Positions 53,018 to 61,770 of a DNA stretch of 64,000 nt are shown here, in pieces. The DNA lies in contig CAVZMF010000002.1 of assembly GCA_963776375.1 (NCBI GenBank), positions 682,001 to 746,000 of the forward strand, in the 5' to 3' direction. Source of the stretch: PALSA-612 sp963776375 (lineage in GTDB: Bacteria > Actinomycetota > Thermoleophilia > Gaiellales > Gaiellaceae). The position numbers and the translations under genes are program-made. Positions within the stretch are counted from its first letter, which is position 1. Each line of letters begins with the position of its first letter. The notes under the pieces are model-generated. The model was not told the origin of the DNA, did no database searches, and saw only the letters and a program-made list of their open reading frames with translations.

Positions 53018-54162
53018 GCGAGGTCCCTCAGGATCGCGGCGGCGCGCTCGCAGTCCTCGACGGTCGGGACGAGCGCGATGCGGACATAGCCCTCGCCGCT
53101 CGGGCCGAGATACGCACCGGGCGCGACCACGATCCCGTGCCCGAGCAGGCGCGCGGCAAGCTCCTCCGAGCTCTCGCCCGCCGGGGCCTCGACCCAGAGG
53201 TACATCGTCGCCTCGCTCCCGGCCACGCGCCAGCCGAGGGCATCGAAAGCGCCGAGGAGCAGCTCGCGCTTCAGACCGTAGACGGCCCGGGCGCGCTCCA
53301 CGTGCGCCTCGTCGCTCCACGCGACCACGGATGCGAGCTGGACGAACTCCTGCGGAGCGGTACCGACGGTCGGCCGGTACGACCGTAGCGCGTCCGCGAT
53401 CCAGCGCGGACCGGCCACGAAGCCCGACCGGTAGCCGGTCATCGACGAGCGCTTGCTGAGCGTGTTGAAGACGACGACGTTCGAGCGGTCGGCGACCTGG
53501 AGCGCCGACGGTGGAGGCTCGCTGAACCAGAGCTCCGTGTACGCCTCGTCGGACGCCAGCAGGAAGTCGTGCTCCTGGGCGAGCGCGGCGGCGTGCTCGT
53601 ACAGCGAGAGAGGCGCCACGGCCGCCGTCGGGTTGTTCGGGTAGTTGAGCCAGAGGAGCGCCGTCCGCGCGAGCGTATCGTCGTCGATCGCGTCGAGATC
53701 CGGCAGGAAGCCGCCGTCCTCCCGCAGCGGCAGGTGCGCCACGCGCGCACCGGCGAAGAGAGCTCCGCGTTCGGGCACGGGGTAGCCGGGCTCGGTCACG
53801 AGCACGGTGTCCTTCCCGCTCGCCGGATCGACGACCACCTGGGCGAAGCTGAAGATCGCCTCCTTGCTGCCGTACGTGGGCACGATCTCGGTCTCCGGGT
53901 CGACGGAGGCGCCGAACCGCCGCCGGAGCCAGCCGGCGATCGCCGAGCGCAGTTCGGGCAGGCCGTCGGCCCTCGGATAGCCTTGCGTCTCCGCGAGCGC
54001 GTCGACGAGCGCCTGCCGGATCAGCGGATCCGTCGGCTCCCGCGGATCGCCTGGCCCGAAGTCGACGATCTCGATGCCGCTTGCCGCGGCCGCGCGTTTC
54101 GCCTGCTCGATGCGGACGAAGGGATACGTGGCCTGCGCGGCCAGGACGGAGGAGACGCGCAC
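53014..54162 (-). CDS. dapC: N-succinyldiaminopimelate aminotransferase (class I/II PLP)
   Basis: 382 residues. PLP features: Tyr-Gly-Ser-Lys-Glu-Ala near residue 101, Asn-Tyr-Pro-Asn-Asn-Pro-Thr near 173, Ser-Asp-Glu-Ala-Tyr near 206, Schiff-base Lys in Thr-Leu-Ser-Lys-Arg-Ser near 239, Gly-Tyr-Arg-Ser-Gly. Coupling to dapD supports the DapC assignment over other aminotransferases. GTG start at 54162 with TAGCGT 7 nt upstream. Confidence 0.9.
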   Translation of the reverse strand: MRVSSVLAAQATYPFVRIEQAKRAAAASGIEIVDFGPGDPREPTDPLIRQALVDALAETQGYPRADGLPELRSAIAGWLRRRFGASVDPETEIVPTYGSKEAIFSFAQVVVDPASGKDTVLVTEPGYPVPERGALFAGARVAHLPLREDGGFLPDLDAIDDDTLARTALLWLNYPNNPTAAVAPLSLYEHAAALAQEHDFLLASDEAYTELWFSEPPPSALQVADRSNVVVFNTLSKRSSMTGYRSGFVAGPRWIADALRSYRPTVGTAPQEFVQLASVVAWSDEAHVERARAVYGLKRELLLGAFDALGWRVAGSEATMYLWVEAPAGESSEELAARLLGHGIVVAPGAYLGPSGEGYVRIALVPTVEDCERAAAILRDLA

Positions 54163-54169
54163 GCTGCGA

Positions 54170-54175
54170 ACGCTA
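54170..54175 (-). promoter_or_regulatory. -10 box (TAGCGT) for dapC-dapD
   Basis: TAGCGT on the minus strand, 7 nt before the GTG at 54162. Confidence 0.45.
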
Positions 54176-54205
54176 GCCGTTCGCCCGGCGAGGGGCAGGT
54201 CGGAG

Positions 54206-54211
54206 CATAAT
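54206..54211 (+). promoter_or_regulatory. -10 box (CATAAT) for hflX
   Basis: CATAAT, five of six matches to TATAAT, 6 nt before the GTG at 54218; TAATCT overlaps it at 4 nt. Back-to-back with the dapC promoter. Confidence 0.45.
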
Positions 54212-54217
54212 CTCCCT

Positions 54218-55528
54218 GTGACGCCACGTCAGCCCGATCCGGCGCCGGGCGCCGAGCCCGAGCGCGGGCTCGTCGTCGCAGTGCTCCCACCCAGTCGCGA
54301 GGAAGAAGAACTCGCGGAGCTACGCGAACTCGCGCGCACCGCAGGCGTCGAGACCGTGGACGAGGTCGTGCAGCACCGTTCCCGCCCCGACCCGCGCAGC
54401 TACGTCGGCAAGGGCAAGCTGAACGAGCTGAAGGAGGCTTTCGGGACCGCCTCCGCCGACGTCCTGATCGTCGACGACGAGCTCGGCCCTGCCCAGCAGC
54501 GTCTGCTCGAGGATGCCCTCCAGGCCCGCGTCGTCGACCGCACGCAGCTGATCCTCGACATCTTCGCGCAGCACGCCGTCAGCGCCGAGGGCAAGCTCCA
54601 GGTCGAGCTCGCGCAGCTGGAGTACAACCTGCCGCGGATGCGCGGGATGTGGCAGCACCTCGAGCGCCTGGGCGGCGGCGTAGGAACACGCGGACCGGGC
54701 GAGACGCAGCTCGAGACGGACCGCCGACTGGCGCGGCGCCGGATCTCGATCCTCAAGCGGCGCCTCGGCGGGCTCAGCCGCCAGCGTGACACGCGCCGCA
54801 AGTCGAGGCGCCGCTCGCAGACCCCCACAGTCGCGCTCGCCGGCTACACGAACGTCGGCAAGTCGACGCTCCTGAACGCGCTCACCGGCGCGCACGTGTC
54901 CGTCCAGGACCGGCTCTTCGAGACGCTCGACCCGACCACGCGCTCGTTCACGCACGACGGCCGCCGCTATCTGCTCACCGACACGGTCGGCTTCATCCGG
55001 CGGCTCCCGCACCAACTCGTCGAGGGATTCGCAGCCACGCTGGAGGAGACGCTCGTCGCCGACCTCGTCCTCCACGTTGCCGACGCCTCCGTACCCGAGG
55101 AACGGCTGCACGAGATGGTCGCTTCCGTCGACGCGGTGCTGGACGAGATCGGCGCGCACGACCTGCCGGTCGAGCTCGTGCTGAACAAGATCGACGCCGT
55201 CGACTCGCTCACGCGCCGGCGGCTGGCGAACCGGTTTCCAGGCGCGCTGCAGATCTCAGCCGCGACCGGCCAGGGGCTCGACGACCTTCGCGTGCGGATC
55301 GCCGAGCGGTTCGCCGGCCGCTTCGCCGTCGTCGAGCTGCTCGTCCCCTACGCGAAGGGCGGCAAGCTGGCCGAGCTCTACGCGCTCGGGCCTCCGATCG
55401 AGTTCCGCGAGGACCGTGCCGACGGCGTCTTCATCCGCGCCCGGCTGCCCGAGCACGAGCTCAGCCGGTTCGCGCCGTTCCTCGTCGCCGAGGCCCGGCG
55501 CGACGACGCCAGCTCAGCCGCACGGTGA
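54218..55528 (+). CDS. hflX: Ribosome-associated GTPase HflX
   Basis: Splits stalled 70S ribosomes. 436 residues. HflX N-terminal domain with Gly-Lys-Gly-Lys-Leu-Asn-Glu-Leu near residue 66 and Gly-Pro-Gly-Glu-Thr-Gln-Leu-Glu-Thr-Asp near 160; G domain with Gly-Tyr-Thr-Asn-Val-Gly-Lys-Ser-Thr near 209, Asp-Thr-Val-Gly-Phe-Ile near 255, Asn-Lys-Ile-Asp near 323. GTGA overlap with dut. Confidence 0.96.
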   Translation: MTPRQPDPAPGAEPERGLVVAVLPPSREEEELAELRELARTAGVETVDEVVQHRSRPDPRSYVGKGKLNELKEAFGTASADVLIVDDELGPAQQRLLEDALQARVVDRTQLILDIFAQHAVSAEGKLQVELAQLEYNLPRMRGMWQHLERLGGGVGTRGPGETQLETDRRLARRRISILKRRLGGLSRQRDTRRKSRRRSQTPTVALAGYTNVGKSTLLNALTGAHVSVQDRLFETLDPTTRSFTHDGRRYLLTDTVGFIRRLPHQLVEGFAATLEETLVADLVLHVADASVPEERLHEMVASVDAVLDEIGAHDLPVELVLNKIDAVDSLTRRRLANRFPGALQISAATGQGLDDLRVRIAERFAGRFAVVELLVPYAKGGKLAELYALGPPIEFREDRADGVFIRARLPEHELSRFAPFLVAEARRDDASSAAR

Positions 55529-55959
55529 GCGAGCTCCCGATCCAACGTCTGCAGGCGGAGGCCGTGCTGCCTCTCCGCGCGTATCCGGGTGACGCCGGCC
55601 TCGACCTGGCCTCTCGCGAGCGCGTCGAGATCGGCCCCGGCGAGCGCGCGGTCGTGGGCACGGGCCTTGCCGTGGCGATTCCCGACGGGCACGCCGGCCT
55701 CGTCGTTCCTCGCTCAGGGCTGGCGGCCCGCCACGGCATCGGCATCGCCAACGCCCCCGGGCTCGTCGATTCCGGCTACCGCGGCGAGGTTCAGGTCGTC
55801 CTCGTGAACACTGACCGCACGGAGGCGTTCACGGTCGAGCCGGGCATGAGGATCGCGCAGCTCGTGGTTGTCCCGGTCGCCGCTCCCGAGCCCGTCGATG
55901 TCGACGCGCTTCCCGAGACGGAGCGCGGCGCGGCGGGCTTCGGATCCTCCGGCACGTGA
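55525..55959 (+). CDS. dut: dUTP diphosphatase
   Basis: Hydrolyses dUTP to dUMP, keeping uracil out of DNA. 144 residues. Motif 1 Ala-Gly-Leu-Asp-Leu-Ala, motif 2 Pro-Arg-Ser-Gly-Leu-Ala-Ala-Arg near residue 62, motif 3 Gly-Leu-Val-Asp-Ser-Gly-Tyr-Arg-Gly-Glu near 80, motif 5 Arg-Gly-Ala-Ala-Gly-Phe-Gly-Ser-Ser-Gly-Thr at the C-terminus. Trimeric type. Confidence 0.97.
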   Translation: MSELPIQRLQAEAVLPLRAYPGDAGLDLASRERVEIGPGERAVVGTGLAVAIPDGHAGLVVPRSGLAARHGIGIANAPGLVDSGYRGEVQVVLVNTDRTEAFTVEPGMRIAQLVVVPVAAPEPVDVDALPETERGAAGFGSSGT

Positions 55960-56414
55960 CCGGCGAGCCCCGTATCCGGGTGTCGGCCGTGCTGCGCTGG
56001 CGCGACAGCGTGCTCCTGTGCCGCCACGAGAAGGGCGACAAGGGCTACTGGCTGCTTCCGGGTGGCGGCGTGCATTCGGGCGAGAGCCTGGTACAGGCAC
56101 TGCGCCGCGAGCTGTACGAGGAGATCGGGGTGGAGGTGAACATCCCCTTCGAGGGCCCGGTCGCCCTCGTCGACTCGATCGCACCCGCCCGCTCGTTCGC
56201 GCGCAAGCACGTCGTGCACATCATCTTCGCGGGCGACCTCACGGGCCGCTCGCTCGAGCAGGTGACGTCCCAGGATGCTGCGGTCCGCGGCCACCGGCTG
56301 TTCCGGATCGGCGAGCTCGAAGACATCGTGCTCCACCCGCCGATCCAGCGCTTTCTCGAACGCTGGCAGCCCGGCGATCCGAGCGTCTACCTGGGCTCGC
56401 TCTGGGCTCGCTGA
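55956..56414 (+). CDS. NUDIX hydrolase
   Basis: 152 residues, GTG overlapping the dut stop. The Nudix box begins Gly-Gly-Gly-Val-His-Ser-Gly-Glu near residue 32 and ends Arg-Glu-Leu-Tyr-Glu-Glu-Ile-Gly, with the metal-binding glutamates present. Position after dut suggests nucleotide-pool cleaning, but the substrate is not predictable. Confidence 0.92.
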   Translation: MTGEPRIRVSAVLRWRDSVLLCRHEKGDKGYWLLPGGGVHSGESLVQALRRELYEEIGVEVNIPFEGPVALVDSIAPARSFARKHVVHIIFAGDLTGRSLEQVTSQDAAVRGHRLFRIGELEDIVLHPPIQRFLERWQPGDPSVYLGSLWAR

Positions 56415-56495
56415 ACTGGATCCCTGCGGCTTGCCGCGGGGCTGAAGTTGGGGCTTCCTGGCGATGGCGGAATGGACGAGTCCCGCCGGGACACG

Positions 56496-57255
56496 TCAGT
56501 AACGGCCGCCGCGTGAGCGCGCCCGCGCCGAGGAGATCGCGTGCGCCTCGGCCTCGAGCCTGTCTTCGAGCGGCCCGAACGCGGGCACCTCTCCCGTGCG
56601 ATGACCGAGAGCCTGCGCGAGCAGCCAGTCCGCGAGCCACGGGTTGCGCGGCAGCAAGGGCCCGTGCAGGTACGTCCCGACGGCGCGACCCAGGCGGCAG
56701 CCCTCGAATCCCGACTCGCCGTCGTTCCCGAACCCCGACACGACCCGGCCGAGTGGCTCGGCACAGTCATCGAGGATCGTCCGACCGGCGTGGTTCTCGA
56801 AACCGGCGAGCGTCCGGACGAGACCCGGCTCGAGCTCGCACTCGAGCAGCACGTCGCCGATCATCCGCCGCTCGCCTGCGACGGTATGCAGCGGGAGGAC
56901 GCCGGCCCCCGGCAGCTCGTCGCCCGCTCGATCGCGATAGAAGCGCCCCAGTAGCTGGTACCCGCCGCAAACGGCCAGAGCCGCGGCTCCAGCCCCCACG
57001 GCCGCGGCCAGGACGGGCCCGCGTTCGGCGAGGTCGGGGGCGATCAGCGCCTGCTCGCGGTCCTGTCCTCCGCCGACGTAGAAGAGGTCGACGTCCGCCG
57101 GCGTCGCGTCTCCGGGGCCGATCGGCACGCACCTCGAGCTGGACGCCGCGCCAGCCGGCCCGCGCCGCCAGAACTGCGATGTTCCCCCGGTCCGCGTAGA
57201 TGTTGAGGTAGCTCGGGTACAGGTGCCCGACGACGACGCGCTCGACGGCGCTCAC
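56496..57255 (-). CDS. gatD: Lipid II isoglutaminyl synthase, glutamine amidotransferase subunit GatD (frame-shifted)
   Basis: Supplies ammonia to MurT for amidation of D-Glu in lipid II. N-terminal Leu-Tyr-Pro-Ser-Tyr-Leu-Asn-Ile-Tyr-Ala-Asp-Arg-Gly-Asn, then, after one extra base near 57125, Asp-Leu-Phe-Tyr-Val-Gly-Gly-Gly-Gln-Asp, the nucleophile in Val-Cys-Gly-Gly-Tyr-Gln-Leu-Leu-Gly, and Gly-Phe-Glu-Asn-His-Ala-Gly-Arg-Thr. Length 3n+1, repaired about 252 residues. GTG overlaps the murT stop by 4 nt. Confidence 0.92.
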
Positions 57256-58616
57256 GCGGCGCGCTCCCAGTACGGCCGCGCATGTCCGCGCTCTGTGACG
57301 ATCGCCTGGAGCCCAAGCATCGCCGTGTACGTCGGCAGGCACACGAGCTCTCCGCCCGGCTCCGTGAGCTCGAGGCCGCGGTCGAGCGCCTGGCCCAGGT
57401 CGGGTACGACCTCGATCGCCGATGCCGGCATCCCGCCGTACTTGAACCGCAGCGCGAGCTCGGCGGCCCGGTCGCCGGAGGCGATCAGCCGCTCGAGCCC
57501 GGCGCCGAGCACCTCGAAATCGACGTCCCAGATCCAGGACACGTCGCGGCCGTCCGCGATCGCGTCGTTCAGCGCGACGACGGCCAGCTTCGGGGCGCCC
57601 GCAGAGACGACCGTGCGCAGGGCCTCGTTCGCCCCGGCAGGGTTCTTGATCAGAAGCAGGAGCAGTGTCCGGTCGTCGAGCTCGATGCGCTCGAAGCGGC
57701 CGAACGCGGGCCGAGCGCGTCCCAACCCTTCCGCGACCGACCCGGTCTCCACGCCCAGCGCGCGGCACACCGCCGCGGCGGCGAGCGCGTTGTAGACGTT
57801 GTAGAGCCCGGGGAGCGACAGTTCGACCCGCGCCGTTCCTTCCGGCGTCACCAGGTCGAATGCAGCACCGGTCGTCCCGCGGAGCTCGACGCGGCGGGCG
57901 GCGATCCCGAGCGGCGGCCTCGAGTGCCCGCAGTTGGGGCAGCGGTAGTCGCCGAGATGCCCAACGTAGGCAGCCGCGTACTCGTACGGCGTCCCGCAGC
58001 GCAGGCAGTACTTCGAGTCGGCGGCGTGCTGGAGATCCGGTCGCGCCTGCGCCGGATCGTCGACGCCGAACGTCACGCTGCGCCTGTCCTCCGAGGCGAG
58101 GTCGCCGACCAGCGGATCGTCGGCGTTGACCACGAGCGTCGTGTCTGAGGGAAGCTCCGGGATCGTCCTCCGCCAGCGTTCCGCCACGATCTCGAGCTCG
58201 CCGTACCGGTCGAGCTGGTCGCGGAACAGGTTCCCGAGCGAGACGACGCGCGGGCGGACCCTGCTCGCCACCTCAGGCAGCGCGGCCTCGTCGACCTCGA
58301 ACAGGCCCAGCTCCGCGTCGCGCGCGTCGACGAGCGCCGAGGCGATGCCCGACATCAAGTTGGCGCCCGCGGCGTTCCGCGCCAGGCGCGCCTGCCGACC
58401 CAGCACAGCTGCGGCGAGGGCACAGGTGGTGGTCTTCCCGTTCGTCGCCGAGACGAGCGCGCAGCCCTGCGGAAGGCGGGCGGCGAGGGCATCCACGGCA
58501 TCGCGGTCGACGGTCGCCAGGAGCTTTCCCGGCAGCGTCGTCCCGCCGCCCGCACGCGCGAGGCGCGAGAGCCGCCCGATCCCGCGGGCAAGAGCCACTT
58601 CGACCGCCAGGCGCAT
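57252..58616 (-). CDS. murT: Lipid II isoglutaminyl synthase, Mur-ligase-like subunit MurT
   Basis: 454 residues. Mur-ligase ATP loop Ala-Thr-Asn-Gly-Lys-Thr-Thr-Thr near residue 56; a Cys4 zinc ribbon (Cys-Leu-Arg-Cys ... Cys-Pro-Asn-Cys, about 198-225) inserted in the central domain; C-terminal DUF1727 domain. With GatD it amidates the alpha-carboxyl of D-glutamate in the stem peptide. ATG at 58616 with TAGACT 6 nt upstream. Confidence 0.93.
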   Translation of the reverse strand: MRLAVEVALARGIGRLSRLARAGGGTTLPGKLLATVDRDAVDALAARLPQGCALVSATNGKTTTCALAAAVLGRQARLARNAAGANLMSGIASALVDARDAELGLFEVDEAALPEVASRVRPRVVSLGNLFRDQLDRYGELEIVAERWRRTIPELPSDTTLVVNADDPLVGDLASEDRRSVTFGVDDPAQARPDLQHAADSKYCLRCGTPYEYAAAYVGHLGDYRCPNCGHSRPPLGIAARRVELRGTTGAAFDLVTPEGTARVELSLPGLYNVYNALAAAAVCRALGVETGSVAEGLGRARPAFGRFERIELDDRTLLLLLIKNPAGANEALRTVVSAGAPKLAVVALNDAIADGRDVSWIWDVDFEVLGAGLERLIASGDRAAELALRFKYGGMPASAIEVVPDLGQALDRGLELTEPGGELVCLPTYTAMLGLQAIVTERGHARPYWERAA

Positions 58617-58622
58617 CGGGCC

Positions 58623-58628
58623 AGTCTA
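58623..58628 (-). promoter_or_regulatory. -10 box (TAGACT) for murT-gatD
   Basis: TAGACT on the minus strand, 6 nt before the ATG at 58616. Same hexamer and spacing as rnj. Confidence 0.5.
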
Positions 58629-58686
58629 TGGACGGCGATCGTCGTCAGCGAGCACCGACCTTTGTTGCGCGTTGGTAGATATGCTC

Positions 58687-58692
58687 TATTCT
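58687..58692 (+). promoter_or_regulatory. -10 box (TATTCT) for the HNH-repeat gene
   Basis: TATTCT, 7 nt before the ATG at 58700; a possible -35 TTGCGC (58665-58670) lies 16 nt upstream. Confidence 0.5.
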
Positions 58693-58699
58693 GTTTTGC

Positions 58700-59387
58700 A
58701 TGGCGCGTAAACGCGCGTACCGCGCAGTGTCGCGGGTCGACCCGAAGGCGCTGGCGGAGTTCCAGGCCGGTATCCGCAAGCGCTACTCGGACGCCGAGAT
58801 CCTCGGCCAGCTGAAGGCGTCCGCCGAGCGGCTCGGCCGCTCGCCGACGATGCGCGAGTTCGCCGAGGACGAAGGAGACATCCATCCACCCGCAAACGGT
58901 GATCGAGCGCTTCGGCAGCTGGAACCGCGCCAAGCGAGCAGCCGGGCTCGTCCCGCGCCGCTTCGCTACGAAGGAGGAGTTGCTGCGGTGCCTGCGCGAG
59001 TTGGGGGAGAGGCTCGGCCGCACGCCCACGGCGAAGGACGTCGACGCGAACCGCGGGATCGTCCCCTCGAAGTCCCTGTACTGGCACACCTTCGGGTCGC
59101 TGACGAACGCGCTGCGCGAAGCCGGGTTCGACGTGCCGGTGGGGGAGGAGCGGCTCGAGCGCGCGATCGACCAGGGCGAGGCGCTGGCACAACGCCTGGG
59201 TCGACTGCCGCGATTCGTCGACTGGGCGGAGGCCCGGCGCGCCGACTCGCAGCTGCTCAGCGAATGGCAGATCTACCGGATGTTCGATGCCCGCCGGGGG
59301 GCCTGGTCGATGTTCCAGTTCCTCGTCCGCGACCGCCTGCTCGAGCAGGGAATCCAGGTCGGCTCGGACGGCACGCTGCAGGGGTAG
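58700..59387 (+). CDS. DNA-binding protein with three HNH-associated repeats (frame-shifted)
   Basis: About 228 residues after removal of one extra base near 58880. Built from three ~60-residue units: a helix with Leu-Gly-Arg-Ser/Thr/Leu-Pro, then an aromatic segment such as Phe-Gly-Ser-Trp-Asn-Arg-Ala-Lys-Arg-Ala-Ala-Gly. This pattern is the homing-endonuclease-associated repeat (HNH_repeat), thought to bind DNA, but no HNH nuclease domain is present. Very basic N-terminus. Lies 44 nt before a sigma factor gene in the same direction. Function unknown; a regulator is plausible. Confidence 0.75.
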
Positions 59388-59431
59388 TTACCCACTCAGG
59401 CTCGGCGCGTGAACTGCCGATAGGTGCAGGG

Positions 59432-60359
59432 ATGGCACGCGCGCTGCCCAAGTTCGAGCCCGACGACGGGAGAGAGCCGACCCTGCTTCCGCAGCCGGAG
59501 GCGGTCGACGAGCCCGAGGACGAGGAGAGCGAGCCGCAGCTTCGCGATCCGCTGAAGCTCTACGTCCGCCAGATCGGCGACGGGCGGCTGCTGACCGTCA
59601 CCGAGGAACGCGAGCTCGCGCGGCGGAAGGACGAGGGCGACGAGGCCGCTAAGCGCCGGCTGGTCGAATGCAACCTGCGCCTGGTCATGTCCATCACCCG
59701 CAACTACACGAAGGCGGGGGTCCCCTTGCTCGACCTGATCCAGGAGGGCAACCTCGGCCTGATCCGGGCGGTCGAGAAGTTCGACTACCGCATGGGGTAC
59801 AAGCTCTCGACCTACGCCACCTGGTGGATCCGCCAGTCGATCACGCGCGCACTCGCCGACCAGGGGCGTCTGATCCGGCTACCTGTGCACGTCGCCGACC
59901 AGGTGAGGCGAGTCGCGCGTGCGCGTCGCGTCCTCGCCCAGAAGCTGAACCGCGATCCAACGATGGCCGAGATCGCCAAGGAGAGCGGATCTCCCCGAGC
60001 GTCGGGTGAAGGAGCTGCTCGAACTGGTCGAGGATCCGGTAAGCCTCGAGACGCCTGTCGGCGACGGCGACAGCCTGTATTCCGACTTGATCGAGGACGA
60101 GGCGACTCCGCAGCCCGAGTCGGCCACCGCCGAGCGGCTGCAGGCGGTGGAGCTCCGGGACGCCCTGGCTCGGCTCGAGCCGCGTCTTCGCGAGGTGCTC
60201 GAGCGCCGGTTCGGCCTGGCCGGCAGCAACCCGCAGACGCTCGAGCACATCGGCAAGGAGCTCGGCATCACGCGCGAGCGCGTCCGGCAGCTGGAGACAC
60301 GGGCGCTCAAGCAGCTCCGGCAAACCGCGCCCGAGCTCTCGTTCTATCTCGTCAGCTAG
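59432..60359 (+). CDS. Sigma-70 family RNA polymerase sigma factor, group 2-like (frame-shifted)
   Basis: About 308 residues. Region 1.2 Asp-Pro-Leu-Lys-Leu-Tyr-Val-Arg-Gln-Ile-Gly, region 2 Leu-Asp-Leu-Ile-Gln-Glu-Gly-Asn-Leu-Gly-Leu-Ile-Arg-Ala-Val-Glu-Lys-Phe-Asp and Tyr-Ala-Thr-Trp-Trp-Ile-Arg-Gln, region 3, and region 4.2 Ile-Thr-Arg-Glu-Arg-Val-Arg-Gln-Leu-Glu. One extra base near 59989 breaks region 3; length 3n+1. It lacks region 1.1, in contrast to the RpoD-like gene opposite. Confidence 0.92.
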
Positions 60360-60379
60360 CGGATTCGCTAAGAGCGCGA

Positions 60380-60401
60380 GTGCCAGACTTCAGCCTGGCA
60401 C
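60380..60401. terminator. Hairpin between convergent sigma genes
   Basis: 7-bp stem GTGCCAG / CTGGCAC (60380-60386, 60395-60401) with an 8-nt loop, 20 nt after one stop and 6 nt before the other. Confidence 0.55.
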
Positions 60402-60407
60402 CGCACC

Positions 60408-61481
60408 TCAGTAGGGGACAGCCTGAATCTCGCGCAGGCTCGCGAGCCGGCGCAGGGCCTCGACCTCGATCTGCCGGACGCGCTCGCGCGTCAGCCCCAG
60501 GCGCCGGCCGATCTCCTCGAGCGTCTTCGGCTCCTGGTCGTCGAGCCCGTAGCGCAGGGCGAGCACCTCGCGCTCGCGCTCGGTCAGCGCCTGCAGTGCC
60601 TGCTGCAGCGCCTGGCTGCGGAGCGAGAGCTCGACCTGCTCGTCCGGCAGCGGCCCCTCGCCGGCGACGAAGTCGCCGAGGACCGCCTCTTCCTGGTCGC
60701 CGACGGGCTGGTCGAGGCTCGTCGCGGCCCGCGCTGCAGCCCGCACCTCGCGCGCCTGCTGGATGGGCAGGCTCGCCTCCTCGGCGATCTCCTCGAGCGA
60801 CGGCTCCCGGCCGAGCTGCGTCCAGAGGTTGCGCTCGGCGCGGTTCATCTTCTGGAGCCGCTCGACGATGTGCACGGGCATCCGGATCGTCCGCGCCTTG
60901 TCCGCCAGCGCCCGCGCGACGGCCTGCCGGATCCACCAGGTGGCGTAGGTGGAGAACTTGTAGCCGCGGCGCCAGTCGAACTTCTCCACCGCCCGGATGA
61001 GCCCGAGCGTACCCTCCTGGATCAGGTCGAGGAAAGGCAGGCCCTGGTTGCGGTAGTTCTTCGCAATCGAGACGACGAGGCGGAGGTTCGCCTGAATCAT
61101 GTGCTGTTTTGCACTTTCGTCGCCGCGCTCGATCCGCTTCGCGAGCTCGACCTCCTGCGCCGCCGTCAGCAGCGGATGCCGACCAGCCTCGCGCAGGAAG
61201 AGCTGGAGCGCGTCGGTGGTCGTCTCGACCGGCGCCGTCAGGACCGCGGCGGCGGTCTCGCGCTCGTCCTCGATCAGCTCGTAGCCGCGCGCCTCGAGCT
61301 CGCGGAACACGAGATCGGCCTCGACTGGGTCGAAACCGTGCACATCGAGGAGCTCGGCGACCTCCGCGGTCTTGATCGAGCCCTGCGCATCCGCGGCTTC
61401 CAGGAGCTGGAGGAAATCCTCGCTCTGGAAGAGGGTCTCGAAATCGACTGTCGGCTCTTCCGGCCGCTCAGTGGTCGTCAT
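60408..61481 (-). CDS. rpoD: Principal RNA polymerase sigma factor (RpoD-like)
   Basis: 357 residues from the ATG at 61481 preceded by AGGAAGG. Region 1.1-like N-terminus (about 15-75: Ile-Lys-Thr-Ala-Glu-Val-Ala-Glu-Leu-Leu), region 1.2 Asp-Ala-Leu-Gln-Leu-Phe-Leu-Arg-Glu-Ala-Gly, region 2.3-2.4 Tyr-Lys-Phe-Ser-Thr-Tyr-Ala-Thr-Trp-Trp-Ile-Arg-Gln, regions 3 and 4.2 (Leu-Thr-Arg-Glu-Arg-Val-Arg-Gln-Ile-Glu). The region 1.1-like part argues for the housekeeping factor. Possible promoter TATGCT on the minus strand near 61549-61554. Confidence 0.9.
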   Translation of the reverse strand: MTTTERPEEPTVDFETLFQSEDFLQLLEAADAQGSIKTAEVAELLDVHGFDPVEADLVFRELEARGYELIEDERETAAAVLTAPVETTTDALQLFLREAGRHPLLTAAQEVELAKRIERGDESAKQHMIQANLRLVVSIAKNYRNQGLPFLDLIQEGTLGLIRAVEKFDWRRGYKFSTYATWWIRQAVARALADKARTIRMPVHIVERLQKMNRAERNLWTQLGREPSLEEIAEEASLPIQQAREVRAAARAATSLDQPVGDQEEAVLGDFVAGEGPLPDEQVELSLRSQALQQALQALTEREREVLALRYGLDDQEPKTLEEIGRRLGLTRERVRQIEVEALRRLASLREIQAVPY

Positions 61482-61610
61482 CGCGCCTTCCTGTTCGCTG
61501 CCTGCGTTCTGCCGCCGTGGGGGCGCGCCCTCGATGCGCCCGACCGCGCGGCTAAGCATAGCCCGCGCCCGCAACCCGGCGAAAGCCCCGGCCCGAAACC
61601 CGTGTGCACG

Positions 61611-61624
61611 ATAACGCGCGTTAT
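61611..61624. promoter_or_regulatory. Palindrome ATAACGCGCGTTAT upstream of rpoD
   Basis: Perfect 14-bp palindrome 130 nt before the rpoD start. On the minus strand it abuts and overlaps by one base a consensus TTGACA (61624-61629). Looks like an operator at a promoter, but no matching -10 was found at 16-18 nt. Confidence 0.45.
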
Positions 61625-61676
61625 GTCAAGTTGACCGAAGAAGCTACGGCCAGCCGTGCCGGCTCGTCGTTCCCCT

Positions 61677-61770
61677 TCCTTGTTCCCCCGGGGCCTTCGG
61701 CCCTGACCCCCCGGTTGGACCATAACGCGGAGATTCGCACAGAGGCGATACGCGATCGTGCCGGGTTCGG
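61677..61770. repeat. Dispersed intergenic element, copy 2
   Basis: Second copy of the element at 28907-28999. Same order: TCCTTGTTCCCCCGGGGCC, TTC-loop hairpin, GGACCATA box, GATACGCGA between GCAC and GTGC. Loop and stem bases differ while pairing is kept at several places. Confidence 0.8.
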
